From assembly GCA_029851415.1 (NCBI GenBank), contig CM056741.1:71848282-71912281 (forward strand): a DNA stretch of 64,000 bases, written 5' to 3'. The notes under the pieces are model-generated. The model was not told the origin of the DNA, searched no databases, and was given only the letters and a program-made list of their open reading frames with translations. Shown here piece after piece: positions 1-12,862 of the stretch (position 1 is its first letter; the number at the start of each line of letters is the position of its first letter). The DNA is from Eretmocerus hayati (lineage: Eukaryota > Arthropoda > Insecta > Hymenoptera > Aphelinidae). Position numbers and translations under genes: made by a program.

Positions 1-751
1 CATTAGGGTGAGCCAAAAATCCATTTTTCTCGAGAATCGCTTCGTGCTAGTGAAATTTCACTGTCTTTTGATGAGGAAATACGGAAATCTTTTCATTGCA
101 TGTTTAAAATTGAGTTTTTCATGTGGAGCAAGAGCCTTGAAAATTAAGTAAAACGAAGGAAACGTGTTTTTGAACCATTTTTTGCTATTGTTCTGCATGA
201 AACTTCGGTGCACTTCCACATTTTCATACGTACTTTAGTTAATTTTGAAGCTTGTTCCAAAATCTATGAAATGAGTTGAGGTTCGTCCAAATTGAATAAC
301 GTGGGCTAAAGTTGTTGTAAATTTACGCAAGATGATTTTCCGCCTTGCCGAGAAACGAGATCTTGTGGTGGAGCGAAAGTGTAGGAGACTTTGAAAAAAT
401 TAAGAAAAACGTGACATTTTGATGGTCCTTTCGGAAGTGATGCGATAGAGCGCAGATCATTTTCGTCACCTGAATCGTCATATGAACGACCTATATCATG
501 TATTTTCACTCGTAGAAACCAAAAACGAGGTCCATTTTGGCCTCAAGGATCAAGGGTCTTCGTAAATCGCGAGTTTCGAATGCTGCCGATAAAACTACAC
601 TTTTCTGGAAAACGCCCAAACCCGTTCAAATCGCTGTGCTGCTGAGAAGAGCATTTGAATAGACCTCGATCACTCATGGAACTATACTTTCGTACGTATT
701 CTGTATTCCTGTAGTTTTGTAGAACTCCGGTGCGTCAAATTAAAGCACTGA

Positions 752-1094
752 CAAGAGGAGCCCGGAGTCTCCGGGTCCTGAAATCTCACCCCAATTTTTT
801 CACAGTTTCGTACCACCTAGAATATGAAGAATCTAAAGCAACTCTGTCAAATGGGCCTTCTGTTCTGAGCTACAGCCAGAAACGTCAACATTGCTAGTAT
901 ATCTATATCTATATATATATATATATCACTTTTTAACATGGGCCTATATGGGAAATGCTAATGTCATAGGCTGTAGCTCTGAACACGAGGCCCATTTGAC
1001 AGAGTTGCTTTGGGTTCTTCGAATTCTAGGTGGTACGAAACTGTAAAAAAATTTTGGTGAGATTTGAGAACCCGGAGACTCCGGATTCCCCTTG
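752..1094. mobile_element. Palindromic MITE, CAAGRGG termini, 3-bp TSD
   Basis: The 343-bp element runs from CAAGAGG to CCCCTTG, flanked by the direct repeat TGA on both sides. Its halves are inverted repeats of each other through most of their length, sharing the gtttcgtaccacctagaat block and its complement, around a short AT-rich centre with an AT dinucleotide run at 899-926. A second copy at 45,115-45,433 has the same ends and a TTA duplication. It has no coding capacity and is a non-autonomous DNA transposon. The 3-bp duplication fits PIF/Harbinger- or CACTA-type integration, but the superfamily is inference. Confidence 0.75.
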
Positions 1095-1131
1095 TGAGTA
1101 GTTGATGGCAGATGTGTCGGACCTGTGTATA

Positions 1132-1896
1132 CTCTTTAAACCCGTTGGAGTGAAATTTCACTCCCTTGGAGTGAAATTTGACTCAAAGCTATGAGTCAGT
1201 TTCGTGCGCACCTAACTGGAGGGATTCATCACTCCAAGCTGGAGTCAAATTTCACTCCAACGTGAGTCAATCATCACTCTTAGGATTGAGTCAAATGATT
1301 CAAAACCAAACTTTTTAACATTCTAGATATTGCAATAAAAAAATTAATTCACGGCGTGCACGCATATTTCAATTGATTTCCTGGTAATTCTAATTATCAA
1401 CATTCTATGAAAAATTTACTTCACGAGAATCTTGGCAGTTTTGTCCGAATTGATGGGGATTGGAACCCGCACCCTCTTGATTGCAAGGCAAGAGTCTTAA
1501 CCATTAGATCACATGTGTCTTTTCCATGTTACAGTCAAGAAAGCTCATGTACGGTTGTGAACGGTCGGTAAGATTTTTTAAGTATACCCGAGAGATGCTT
1601 CGAAGGGAATATCGGAATAGAGCGGCATCACTCAACAATTGAAAAGTTTTCCACTTTCTTCATAAGTAGTCCCGCAAATCAATTCTGGGATTATACCCTA
1701 ACCTATAAAAATCTATTTCACTCAATGTGAGGAGTCAATTTCCACTCATCTTGGAGTGAAAGTTGACTCAAGCTTGGAGTAAATGTAATATTTCTGTGGT
1801 TTAACTCCCTATGAGTCAAATTTTCACTCCGTACGAGTCATTCTGAGAATCACTCCAAGCTTTGAGTCAAAATTTCACTCCAACAGTTTTAGAGAG
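1132..1896. mobile_element. TA-target inverted-repeat element with tRNA-like core
   Basis: The 765-bp element has termini CTCTTTAAACCCGTTGGAG and, inverted, CTCTAAAACTGTTGGAG, with TA on each side. Subterminal zones contain many GAGTGA/TGAGTCA motifs, including the 18-bp palindrome GGAGTGAAATTTCACTCC. A tRNA-like segment lies inside on the - strand. A 762-bp copy in reverse orientation lies at 34,660-35,421, so the ends are supported by two copies. It is probably a non-autonomous Tc1/mariner-type element, judging from the TA target. No coding capacity is visible. Confidence 0.75.
1452..1515 (-). ncRNA. tRNA-like (tRNA-Thr/Ala-like) segment inside a DNA element
   Basis: Read on the - strand this gives an A-box-like TCTAATGGTTAAGA, a hairpin CTCTTG...CAAGAG in the anticodon-arm position, and the B-box GGTTCCAATCC. 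Acceptor-stem pairing is poor, so it is not a functional tRNA gene call. The same module occurs at the corresponding place in the second element copy (35,046-35,107). It may act as an internal RNA polymerase III promoter, as in tRNA-derived SINEs; that role is inference. Confidence 0.55.
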
Positions 1897-2334
1897 TAAG
1901 GATAGGCAGTCCATGCATAAGATAAGGACAAAAATCTTCCGTCGTCATCTGCTCAATACTTCAATTTGACGCATCCAAGCTCAATGGAAACAACAGGATC
2001 GTTTTCAGGAGGGGAAAATACGTAGGAAAGCAAGGCTCAATAAGAATCCAGGCCCATTAGAACATTCTTCTAAGCATCACAGCGATTTGAATGAATTTTA
2101 GTGTTTCTTGGAAGATTGTAGTTTTATCGCTAGGATCGATATCACGTAATTTACAAAGACCCTTAACCCTTGAAGCCTAAGTGGATCTCGGTTTTGGTTT
2201 CTGCGGGTGAAAATACAGAGAAGAGGTCATTCATATGACGATTCAGGTGGCGAAAATGATCTGCGCTCTATCGCATCACTTCCGAAAGGACCATCAAAAT
2301 GTCACGTTTTTCTTAACTTTTTCAACTTCATAGT

Positions 2335-4600
2335 CTCTGTTCTCCGGAATCAATTCTGTATCGCAAACGAGCAAAATATCATTCAATGTCGGATTCGCCT
2401 TCAATCAAGTCTCCAATAAAGCGATGATAGATAAGCGAGCGGATGACGGATGAGTGCGGAGCCTAGGATTCCATTATCCGTTTCAGGAGCGTTCAATTAG
2501 TGGCGAGGAAAGAGGGCTGTTTAGTGCTGTAGCGTACAAACGACGATGGCGCTGCCTGAGCCTGTCTTTGAGCTTCTGGTACGGCAAGCGATAGTCTGGT
2601 TTCGTTTTGAGCGGAAAGAGTGGCAACGATATCGTTATGGTGCCTAGATATCTCCGCCTGCTGGGATTTGTATTGCCAGGGCTTTTGCGAATGGCGAAGA
2701 GAGGAGATGGGTTGGAATTTGAAACGGAGGAACTTCAGCATCGCTGCGCAATAAGGGAGATCACGCATTACTCGACGATTCAGCGGCGACGATGATCTAT
2801 GCCAATGTAATCCCCCCCCCCGTTTACTCATGGGTTGCGCATATAGCTTGGCAAACGACAACGAGCTTGCCTACAGCGTGATATCTTGTTTAACTCAAGC
2901 TTCACCTAGGAGATACTCCCAATTTCTTCTCTCTCATAGCACTGTTCGCTCCATGTGCTGAGTTGTCTGAGCATTGCTGAGTCTTACCTGCGTTCGATCT
3001 TGTATTTCTGTCACTTGTGGATCGACGATTGCACAGAAACATCCTGAATCTTGTCCTACTCCACTCCGTAGAAAATTGGTTGATTTTCCACAAAATTTGT
3101 TAATCACCCGGTTGAAAATCCCGCGGAACATTATTGACTATAAAAAATAAACAATTTGCATCATAGTTTTTGGCAAATCAAAAGGAAGCGTTGGTAATTC
3201 ATAAAGTTTCTCGTTACTAATATCGAACAATGAACTAACAGCCATGCTAATTCTCATTGGCTATGCAAAAAAATTGTGACAAAACGTGTTTTACTTTTTA
3301 TGATCCAAAGCACCTGTCCATCTCTTGGGCTTGAGATGCGTATTCATAACCATATTCTATATCGTAGAGAATTTTTCAACCAGTGGATCGATTCAGCACG
3401 CAACCAGCTGCAATTAGTTGCAGTTTTACCTACAAATCGTCGACAGTACACGCACCATTATATACCTGTGGGCCCGAATGGGAGATCATCGTTTCACTAC
3501 AAATCAACAGTGCTAAAAAAATTTCGAGTCCTCACCTTTGCCTACAGACACACGGTGCAACTACAAAAACATGTTCACATTTTCAAGTCTCCAAGACGTT
3601 GGGGTTATCTGCGAACTTGAAGGTTGCATCACAGAATTTGTACCCGACAACCATTCTGGAACAAAATATTTGATCATGGATTTGGAATCTGACACGAATG
3701 CGTCAACGAAATATACCTTAAAATATGGTTGCAGCCACATCAAACTTTGTCTGTGCAGCTTTGCACAAGTTTGGACATGGAAGCGCCACATTTCGATACA
3801 ATGTCCTCGAGCATCAAAGTTTTTAGATTGATCCGATCACCAGTTACTTTTTACTCAAGATTTCCCAAAGAACTATCACGGTATGAAGTCGATTGTTCAG
3901 ATCGGTATGAGGAGAGGGAATTTGGGAGACAGTAACTTGATAATAAGATTGGTTGGGAGATGTTATGATTAGAAAATTGTTGGCAAAACTGGACAGATTG
4001 TTTTTTATCATTCTCTGGAAAAATTATGAAAAAACAGCTCACGTATCGCATCAGTCAAGACACGCCTCGCATTTCTGAACCGTAAAAAGAAGCACATTAG
4101 TACCCAGATCCTTTAATTGGCAAATCAATCCATCTTCTCGTTTCATTTGTGCGTGAGTAATGTGAGCCCTCTAATTAATTTCTCCTCCGTGAATCGACTA
4201 GTTTACTGGACTTGGCGAGTGAAAATAAAATCCTTCACAAGCGATTAAAACTCGAAGTAAAAATGCAGTAATGTATTTTGGAACTTATTTGTCCGTTTTA
4301 TGAACCAAAAATTGTTATCGTCAATAAATTTATTGAAAAATACGCGATCCTCTCCTTCTTTCGCATGCAGATGATGTAAGTAGAGCCGATGTTTCGTAGT
4401 TGTAGTTCTCTTTGGACTTCCAGTTAGTTTCCAATTATCTTCACAATATTCAACCGACATATATGGAATGTCCAGAAATGGCGGGTCCTCGACAGAAACT
4501 AGATTATCGTGTATAGAGTGAGACGTGGGGGGGGGGGGGATTCGGCACAAAGGTGAGATGTGAGGGTGATGTTGAAATAATGGGCAAGATGTACTCTACT
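2335..4600. other. No identifiable gene
   Basis: I see no recognisable feature here apart from a C10 run at 2,812-2,821. At 3,276-3,831 several reading frames of 60-114 codons overlap on both strands. None shows a recognisable domain, and mutual overlap without a dominant frame argues against coding. The sequence between is AT-rich and unremarkable. Confidence 0.5.
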
Positions 4601-4639
4601 GATGCCTTTATATATTTGGAAAAGTAAGCGTAAGTGGTA

Positions 4640-5900
4640 AGTGTGGAACGCGGCGCGAAGCGCACCCGAGATGGTCTGGGTGGCTTGGTCGCTCCGAGCG
4701 GTCTCTCGAGCATGCCGAGCATCGTCATCGACGATGCTCTACATCTCCATGAAGTGGTGCCAAAGGGGAGAGTGCAAAGCCACGTCAAGGTGCTGACGAT
4801 GCACCTGCGACGGCCGACGAGCAGCGCTCATACGTTGCGCGGCTCGCGAAGTCGTCGCTGGTGAATCGTCACGGGACGAGGAGAGGCGCGGGCAGGAGGC
4901 CCGAGACTCACCACGTCACAAGAGTATTGATTGCGTGGTTGCCGATCGCCATATGGACTACCCTCAATCCATTCGAGAATTATCGAACGAAGTTACGAAA
5001 TTCGCTCGGCTTTTTCTTTGAAAATTCAAGATCCACAGTTTGTGAGAGCAAGTTTCTGGGATGAGATGCAGCGAGAATGAGCGATGCGGAGGGTAAGAGT
5101 GTAGTACGATGATCCTGAGTGAGCAAAGGAGAGATGAAAAGTTGGTGGCTGAAGAAAAGAGATGTAGAGGCTTGCGTTCCACGGCAAGAGCTGCGAGATC
5201 AGAGTGCGGAGCATGCATTACAACGCTATCCTTGCACGGAGCGTACATCGCTCGGCTCGGTGACATACGCGCGCGCGCGCGTGAATTATTCTCAACTCGT
5301 AGAGCCGCGAGTCGAACGAGCTGCTGCGCTGCGGTTAGACAGACACCCTCGCAAAACACGTGAACGAGTGCTTGCAGGACGACAGGACGGAGCGCGACGA
5401 AATCGAGGTGCGCGTCGCGGAATTATTCATTCAGAGTGGAGGCGGCGCGGGCGGTGCGGCGACGACGACGACGAGCAAGACACATGGGCCGCGTACTGCG
5501 GGCATTGGCGAAAAGCGAAGAAAGCGAAAGTGGGTGTATGGTGTGGGCTCTAGCACCGACTATAAGCGTGGCATCGCCGCCGCGCCAGTGCTCCTTGAGA
5601 GCCGTTTTGCCGGATCCTCGCGCTCCAGCATCTTCTCAATTAATCATGCGACATTGAAACGTCTTCGCAGCCGAAAGGCGCGTGCAACACCCGCATGAAT
5701 ATATAACTCGCTCCATCGAGCTTCCGACAACTTATAGAGCCCCGAGCTTTACCCGCTGAACGGGAATTAATCTCGCTCACGCGCGATTTTTCACCGCGAA
5801 TCGCACCCCTTCCTTCTCCTTTTACCATTCCATTTCCTTACGCGAGACACAAGCGGGTTGCAGACCGCGATCGTTTGGCGCGAGCGAACGAGGCGCTTTC
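4640..5900. promoter_or_regulatory. GC/CpG-rich island, possible promoter or 5' exon
   Basis: This stretch is clearly richer in G+C and CpG than its surroundings, with a (GC)n run near 5,270 and a GAC repeat near 5,460. Overlapping open frames occur on both strands (for example 4,964-5,359 on - and 5,119-5,553 on +), as expected of stop-poor GC-rich sequence, so none is called. Several GTAAG donor-like sequences lie at 4,624-4,640. It may be the promoter and noncoding first exon of an unidentified gene; direction cannot be decided. Confidence 0.3.
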
Positions 5901-6431
5901 GAGCTTTGCACATTGTTCCATAGAAAAGCAATGCTTCGTAACAGAGCTAATTGCCATTGCGAACCATGCAGTCACTCGAAAGGCCAATTGAGCACGCTCT
6001 TCTATTCCTCCAAGGAAGTCCGTTTATCCAAGGTGTATGGTGGATCCAGGCGCGGATACAGGATTCGAGTTTGGAGGGGGGGGGGGGGATTTTATTTATA
6101 TATATATATACCCACACTCGATAGAAATTCAAATAATTGAGCTTAAGCAGTGTTTCATTAAAATGCATCCGCGGATGGATTGATCAACGATAATTATTGT
6201 TAATTGTTTACGATTATTAGGATTTATAACAACAAAAAACTAAATTTACGTCTCAGAACACATGAATTTTCTGTCAGGTTCGATACGTTTGGGGGGGAGG
6301 GGGCGATTTGAGCATAAAAAGGGGTTTGAGGAGGGGGACGATCGCGCCTGGGTGGATCGAGCCATAGAATTTAATTGCACCAACCGGAATTCTATTTTGA
6401 CCAGAATTCGGCCTTTCATAGTAACCATCAT

Positions 6432-6745
6432 GCTTTATACGGTATACACATATTAGGTTCCCTTGTTTCAAAATCAGAACACTCTTCAAAATTGTAGGTG
6501 AGGTAAGACCAAGTGATTATGGGCCATTTCCGCATCGACTTTGAACTGGTCCTTTGCACAGCATGCTGTTTGTGCTCTTTTTGAAGCACTGCGTCACATA
6601 TCTGAAAAAAACATTTGCAGAATGATGTGGCGTTGTTGAATCCAGTCATTGAAAACTGAAAAAATGGACCACATGACTCGCGTGGACCGTAGTCATCATA
6701 CAACAACCGCACGTTTTCATGGTACCAATGGCTGCACATGAGAAA
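6432..6745 (-). CDS. Unidentified open exon-like frame, weak
   Basis: On the - strand an open frame of about 100 codons follows an acceptor-like sequence (TTTTCTCATGTGCAG) and ends in a stop near 6,428. The peptide is rich in Cys, Phe and Lys and resembles no family I know. It could be a terminal coding exon or chance. No upstream exon was found and no donor or acceptor set confirms it. The flanking 5,900-6,430 and 6,750-7,400 hold G runs at 6,076-6,088 and 6,291-6,297 and nothing else recognisable. Confidence 0.15.
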
Positions 6746-7409
6746 ATCTTTATAATCCCTCGTAATTTATGTTCCTTGCTTCAAAGACCTCAAGCTCACA
6801 TGTAGATTATTCTGCGGTGTACAATAATGAAAGTAAAATTAGTTCATCAATTTTTCATACATATTGTACTTGCAGGTTGCCTTACTTACTTTTCTCGCTC
6901 TGCTGCATCAAATCAACTTCAACAAGTGGTTTTCACCAAAGGAACTGAGCTGGCGAGGGAATTTTTTTTGAATTGATAAATGCCTGCGCAGAGTCAAAAA
7001 AATCGCCTATAAATCTGTGTCACAGGTACGAGACCATATTACGCGAACGCAGTGTTCCCGAAATGATCGTACTTGATGATCAGAGTGTCCTGTAAATTTA
7101 CATGGGCCAGGGCAAGCTTGAGTCATCGCTTTGAGGCCTCATGGTCAGACTTTTCATCATTATATCCAAGAATATCCCCTATTGTAGCTGAGTCAAACAA
7201 TCACCACTCAATGCCATGCTCGGGCTCGAAATTTTTTTCGCACAATGCGGCCTCATTCACATAATGGACCGATGAATGTCGATGCCGGGAGGCAGCAAAT
7301 AATTGCTCGGGCGATCGATTGGATGTGAATGATAATAATTGCAAGGAATAGCCCGAAGTTCCGCAAAGAGGTGATCCGAAGCGGAGGTAGTGTAAGCAAT
7401 ATCGGGAGG

Positions 7410-7637
7410 GCTATATATATACTAGACAAGGGCTAGCGACCAGCACTTGGGGCGGTAGTTTGTTCCCTTCGGCACAATCAAAATGTCGCTTGGGAGACTT
7501 GCTTTACGGCCGAGGGTGGACTTGAAAGCTCTCGCTCGCTACTGTTGCGCCCCCCCCCCCACCCCCTCTGCCACCACTATATTCTCGCTCTCGCTTTCTC
7601 TACGCATCTATGGTTACTTTTTAATTAAAAGTTCAAG
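7410..7637 (+). promoter_or_regulatory. TATA-box and short ORF, candidate transcription start
   Basis: A TATATATA box at about 7,411-7,418 is followed about 70 bases later by an ATG at 7,483 in good insect context (AATCAAAATG). The ATG opens a frame of about 49 codons that passes through a C11 run (7,550-7,560) and stops near 7,630. The CpG-rich sequence continues to about 8,050. This may be a promoter with a short or frame-disturbed first coding exon. The protein is not recognised and no partner exon was found. Confidence 0.2.
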
Positions 7638-8240
7638 TTTATTTTTTGCCCAGTGCGAGTGAAACGTACAGTGAGTGAGCGAAGCTGGAGATATCTCGTT
7701 ACCGTACACGAGTGTAGCCAGAATGAACTGCTCACTGTGTCGTTCGGGAGAGGAAGAGGAGCTGGCGAAAACTTCGAAAATTGCCATTTATATGCGAGCG
7801 CTCAAAGGCACCGTGCGTGCGTTGTGCCTCGTCGTTGTCACACGACCTGCCCCGCGCGCGATGAGTGAAAATTCGCGCCACGGATATATTTCCGTTGCTA
7901 ACCGGGCGCACCCATATTTTTCCTTTCTCTTCATTTCCTCTCGTCGCTTCAAGTTTGCATACCATTTCACATTGCGCATCGCACGGCAGCCAGCTATTAT
8001 TGGATCAAATGTGAATTGCAAATGAGCCCCCGGAATCTCTAGCATCTCCAAAACTTGCTCTCGTTCCACCAGATATGTATATTTATCTCATAAGGATTTC
8101 AGGTAGGACTCACTCTCCTTTGTGTGACTTCAGCTTGTGGATCGCGCAATCACATTCGAGCTTGAGAACTACCCCGCATCAATGAATACATCATGACACT
8201 ATCTATACAACTGACCAACCTAATTGCTTCAAATACTAAT

Positions 8241-8431
8241 ATATTACGAAACGACTTCGATTCTTTACGCACTGCCGAAAATTTTTACACGCAAGGGTAA
8301 CAACTTTATGAACCTGACCAACCACTCGCTAACGCTCGTGCGTAAAGAATCTCAACAGTGCGTAAAGTGTTACCCGCGTGTGTAAAGTTTCCGACAGTGC
8401 GTAAAGTATCGAAGTCGTTTCGAACGATATT
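8241..8431. mobile_element. Palindromic element with ATATTACG end
   Basis: The left arm begins ATATTACGAAACGACTTCGA and the right arm ends with TCGAAGTCGTTTCGAACGATAT. Between them the arms pair through repeats of CTTTACGCACTG and its complement. The total is about 190 bp. The end sequence resembles that of the twin-palindrome elements at 21,978, 27,015 and 55,374. Confidence 0.65.
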
Positions 8432-8767
8432 TTTTTTCAATTCGATGTACGTAAAGTTTTGCCTTACACACCGAAAAAATGGTCATTACGCACTAACTCT
8501 ACGCACATGATTGCGAAATGGTATACTTCGCACCGAGTTCATGAGGTTGTAGCTCGCTTCGGAGCGATCGGTTTTCGGCCCGAGCCGGAGTCGAGAGTCG
8601 ACATGATCGCTCGGAACCGACGAACCACGTGTGCGAAGCGCGAAAGTTATTTTTCGCAATTTTGTAGGCACCCAAACATTGGAAAATTGCGAAAAGTCCT
8701 TTTCCAAAGGATGTCACTCGTAAATGCATCTTTCCTCCGTCGGTGGAATGCAGTTAAAAGATGATAA

Positions 8768-9002
8768 GGTAAGTATACTCAACTTCCACCCATTTAGCCA
8801 TTGTCTCAACAACCGTGGTTTACCTCACTCCTCTGGCCTATCTCAATATTTTTAAATTCATATTAGCTCATTTTGGAGCTTGTATCAAAGTCTACGAAGT
8901 GAGGTGAGATACGTTGAAAAGTATTGAGATGGGCCAGAGTAGTGAAGTAAACTTGGGTTGTTGAGAAAATGGCTCAATGGGTGGAAATTGAATATACTCA
9001 CC
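8768..9002. mobile_element. Palindromic MITE, GGTRAGTATA ends
   Basis: The 235-bp inverted repeat has a left arm with GGTAAGTATACTCAACTTCC and a right arm that is its near complement ending at 9,002. The arms share the CTCAACAACC and TGGCCYATCTCAATA blocks. A related, more diverged element is at 52,321-52,660 in the OBP intron. No target duplication is obvious and there is no coding content. Confidence 0.6.
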
Positions 9003-11539
9003 TGAGTATATTTCGCACCGAATTCATGAGGTTGTAGCTCGCTCCTGAGCGATTGGTCGAGATATTGGAGATGATCAAGATTTCTCATATATCGATCGTC
9101 TTGTTTGAATTGAAGAAATCTATGTCAGAACAAAATCCTTCCCAATATTCGGATGAAGTTTTCATCGGATGTGATGCACTTATGTCAGAATTTTTTCTTC
9201 AAGCAAAGGGCTCCGCCGTCACTCGTCGCTGTGTTCCTCGTGCGTGAAGCACGTTTCTTGCCATCGTTGCGAATATTACTATTTAATCCTTCAATTCAAA
9301 GATAGTAGGAAATTGAAGTTCGCGGGAAAGTTGATGAATTACCGTTGAGATTTAACAATTTTTATTCTCAAATAACTCACATACAAAAGGTCTAGAAGAG
9401 TTCTAGATTAAACTCTCCAAGTATACAACAAATTTGAAATTGATTAACCTCAACGAATCCCTCACGTCGACTTAGATTCGAAACTCTGGATATATGTCCG
9501 CCCGTGCGAATAAATTGCCATTCTCCCTCCCTCGCGACAAAATCTAATCCTATTCCATTTCGGCCCTCGAAATTCCTTTCGACGTTAGAGGATCGTTGTT
9601 GGTCAGGTGCGCCGACTATAACAGATATAAAATTGAGTTAGAACTCTCTCGACCAAACAATGATTGTATTACTCGGATGAATCGATGCATATTAAACCCC
9701 GGTCACTTTAAAGGCACCAGAGAGAAGATAATTATATTTAGGTTGATCCGGTCCGAGGTTAGCTTCTTCGTGATATCAGCGTGAGCGGAGGGCTCTTTGA
9801 AGTTGCTTTCGAATAGGGGAGTGAGATACGATTGTGGACATTTTCATCGAATTGCCAATGATAATTTGATAAATGTTCGTCTAGACGTTCTAGTTTCAAA
9901 TATTTGACCATTCTGGAGGGTCCATACGTCCTATCAAAAATTTGCATTGAAAAAAACGTGTTTCGTGAAAGACTAGCAGCGTAAGAATGAAGAAATCATT
10001 CCATCGATCGAGATCACATAAATGTGACTAGACTTTGCAATTAAACAACACCTTCTTGTGATAAATAAAGGTCGCAAGGGGGTGAGATATCGAATCTATT
10101 TTAACAACTCAAACAGGGGATAATATCATAAATGTCAACCATTTTGGAATGCATAGATCGACCGTACAAGAAATATATTCCTAGAGCATCATTTTCATCG
10201 TACTCAATGATGCTTGCGCGACAGAAATAAACTCGTTAGTGCTTGCAATCTTGAGATGAGTCACTGCATGAAGTCCGCGAACTGGGATAGCGAGAAGGCA
10301 GTCGTACATCGTGACGCTGCTCATCATCATCGTTACGTCAGTCTAATCGCGTTTTGATTTCAACAACAAGTATGTGCCCCTCTTCGAACTGCCTCTCCTC
10401 CATATACCCGAACAGCTATATCCTCGACCCTAATGCAATGCACACAGGTGCATGACACATGTCTGATAAATGCACGCGATAACGACACTGTCTTCCTACC
10501 GAAACGAGCTAGAGCTCTTACCCGCGGACCCGTGCTAGACTTCAGCCTTTCTCCATCCCAACCCCGAGAAAAATTAAAAAAGCCTCGGCTGTACAGTGCT
10601 TGATGCTCTCGAGATCACGCTACTATAACCGCTGGGCGACAGCCGTAGCGAACGACAGGCTCGTTAGGCAGCCTTCAAACTTGTATTTGTACGATGAAAC
10701 TGCGTTGCATCGACGATCGAAAGAACCATCGCCGACTCATGAGACGGTACGAGACGGTTTCCCGCGCCTCGTTAGCAGCAACAGGGCCAAAAGCACCTAG
10801 AAAGCCCGGTTTGGGGAAAACGCTGAGAGGATATCGAGCCCTCGGGACTGGTGGCTGAGCGGTGCTCGTAGCTCGCTAATTAAATTATTCCGAAAACGCC
10901 CGCAGTGCTCGACGCCGGGAATTACTTGCCCGCCCCCCAACGCGGACGGAGATGGCCACAGCTGTAAGCTAGGGGTATCTTTGCTTGTACATCGCTGTAT
11001 ACGAATGAGTGGGGCTCGTGATGAAAACAACCGCAATCGTGCTAGCGCAGATCCTGCGATCCCAAAATGTGGACTCACTCACGAGACTCACAACGCGAAC
11101 CGTTCGGTGGAGCCTATACTGCCTCAAGCGAATCGATTGACTTTGCGATGAGTGCTGTATAGCTGTAGCACCTGAGACTCGCCTTGCTCGTGGCGGAAAT
11201 TCTATGGTTTCCATACAACCAACAATTCCATTATGGTGACAATGAGCCAGGATCCTGTGAGAATATGTATAAGAACTCGATGCACGAATCCTGAATATGA
11301 CGATGGCGAACTGGAAATCTAGAGTTGGGTCAAACATTTCACCAGTCGGCAGCTGGTCGCTTTGTCTTCGTTGAGTGCTGGTGACTCGGCTGTAATAAGA
11401 ACGAAACTTGAAAATGTCATGGACGGCAACCGGTGACGGATACAGTACATCAACATTTCCCTCGGGGACACATCTAATCTGAGGGTGTTGGATACAAAAG
11501 TTGTTTGATCCTTTTACACTTTTCGATTTTCTAAACAGC
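9003..11539. other. No identifiable gene; one long open frame
   Basis: Mostly unremarkable sequence. From about 10,250 it becomes somewhat richer in G+C. An open frame of 190 codons on the - strand (10,969-11,541) is the longest outside the transposons, but its product is rich in Arg, Ser and Gln and matches no family I recognise. A GGTGGCTGAGCGG sequence near 10,848 resembles a tRNA A-box, but no B-box follows. Treated as non-coding unless transcript evidence appears. Confidence 0.35.
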
Positions 11540-12850
11540 AACCCCCTTCTGCACCTGAGATTGTGAAAGAGCGGGAAATTTTCCGTTCAGATATCGTTTC
11601 GTCATTTTCGTGAGTAACCGTATGGTGACACCAGAGGTCGTTACTTTTCTGTGATAGTGGTCCCCAACATCCCTCAAGGGTGACGTCAAATCAGAGAGTG
11701 AATAATTTTTTAAGCCTCCAAAATGTGGATTCTGATAGTCCACCCTCCATCCACCTACCCATGGCCCCAAACCTGCCCAAGTCATTTCATTGGGACATAT
11801 CTCGATTTTTCGGACAGAAACTGCCTTTTCACCGTGGATTCTGCAGAAGCGGGAAGTTTCTTCCTCCCTTCCTCAATACGAGGTGCAAAAATGTTGTTTT
11901 CGCTGGGAAATCGAGAAATTCCCTAATGTAGCCAATTGGAGGGCTTGGGGGCGGGGGCGGGGTCACTAGAGTCCTCACTTGGAATCCAACAAATTTTTTC
12001 TGCAATATCTTACGATTTGACCTTACCTTTCAAACAAGTTGGGCAGGGAGGAAGGGGGCATTATTACAAAGATAAAAACACCCACTGGAATAACCTGAGA
12101 GTTGGAAATGACATAAACCCACATCGGAACGTAAAATCTTCGTTCTTTCAGAATCCGAGGTGCAAGAAGGGGCTTCCAATACGAAATATCGATTTATACC
12201 CCAACTGGACAAATTGGGTATCCTAGAGGCGTACAAGGGGGTCTGAGGCGATAGGGCAGAAGGTTAACGAAAATCCCCATTGAAAATCCAACGACTTTTG
12301 TACTCAACACTCTTCGATTCGGAGCCACCCTTCGGATATGTGAACTGGTTGGGAGGTCCATCGTTTAAAAAGAAAAACCAACCCATGCAGTCACCTGGAA
12401 GTCACCTCACAGAATGACGAAACCATACTCGATCCCAAAATTTCCCGCTCTTTCAGGGTCCGAAGCTTAAGGTGGAGTTTTCCGTACAAAAAGTCAAATA
12501 TGCTCAAATTGGGGGATTTGGGTAATGGGGGAAGTGGGTTGATGAAAATTTTCACTTGAAATTCAGTAAATTTCGTGCTCAACACTTTTTGATTTGTCGG
12601 TATCTTTCAGAAGTATTTGAGGGCGCGGAAGGGCGGGGGAGATCCAGTATTTTAGAGAAAAAGACTCCTGAGGTCCACTCAACATCACTCAAAAAACTGA
12701 AATTCCATACCTGAACGTATAATTTCCCGTTATTTCAGAACCCGAGATGAAAAAGCTGGCTCTTATCCAGAAAATCAGAATATACCCCATTAGGCAAATG
12801 GAGGGTGGGTGGTTCACGGACTAATACGCCTCATTGGGAACGAAAAAAAA
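11540..12850. repeat. Degenerate ~280-305-bp tandem array with an orientation switch
   Basis: A block resembling TTTCCCGCTCTTTCAGRRTCCGAGGTG recurs near 12,150, 12,450 and 12,735 in forward orientation. Its complement appears near 11,545 and 11,845. Neighbouring blocks (ATATACCCCATTRGGCAAAT-like and ATYCCAACGAATTT-like) recur in the same order. The orientation flips at about 11,865, so this is an inverted tandem array. Copies are well diverged, implying age. Confidence 0.6.
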
Positions 12851-12862
12851 ATTTCGAACGAC

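Larger units (their letters stand above)
371..2330. mobile_element. Foldback element with nested insertions
   Basis: Two arms in opposite orientation, about 371-748 and 1,960-2,330, are complementary with moderate divergence. Shared blocks include the stretch around GTGACATTTTGATGGTCC and its complement near 2,300. Two other inverted-repeat elements (752-1,094 and 1,132-1,896) sit near the centre. Without them the arms meet almost directly, so this was a near-spacerless palindrome before the insertions. Short reading frames in both arms encode the same peptide because they are the same sequence inverted, so they are not evidence of genes. The ends are not exactly defined and no target duplication is clear. 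Confidence 0.6.

Noticed and set aside
5119..5698. 144- and 112-codon Arg-rich frames
   Set aside because: The stretch is GC-rich with few stops on either strand; three frames overlap and none shows a domain.
10840..10930. tRNA-Ser/Leu-like A-box GGTGGCTGAGCGG
   Set aside because: No B-box (GGTTCGAATCC-like) or cloverleaf follows.
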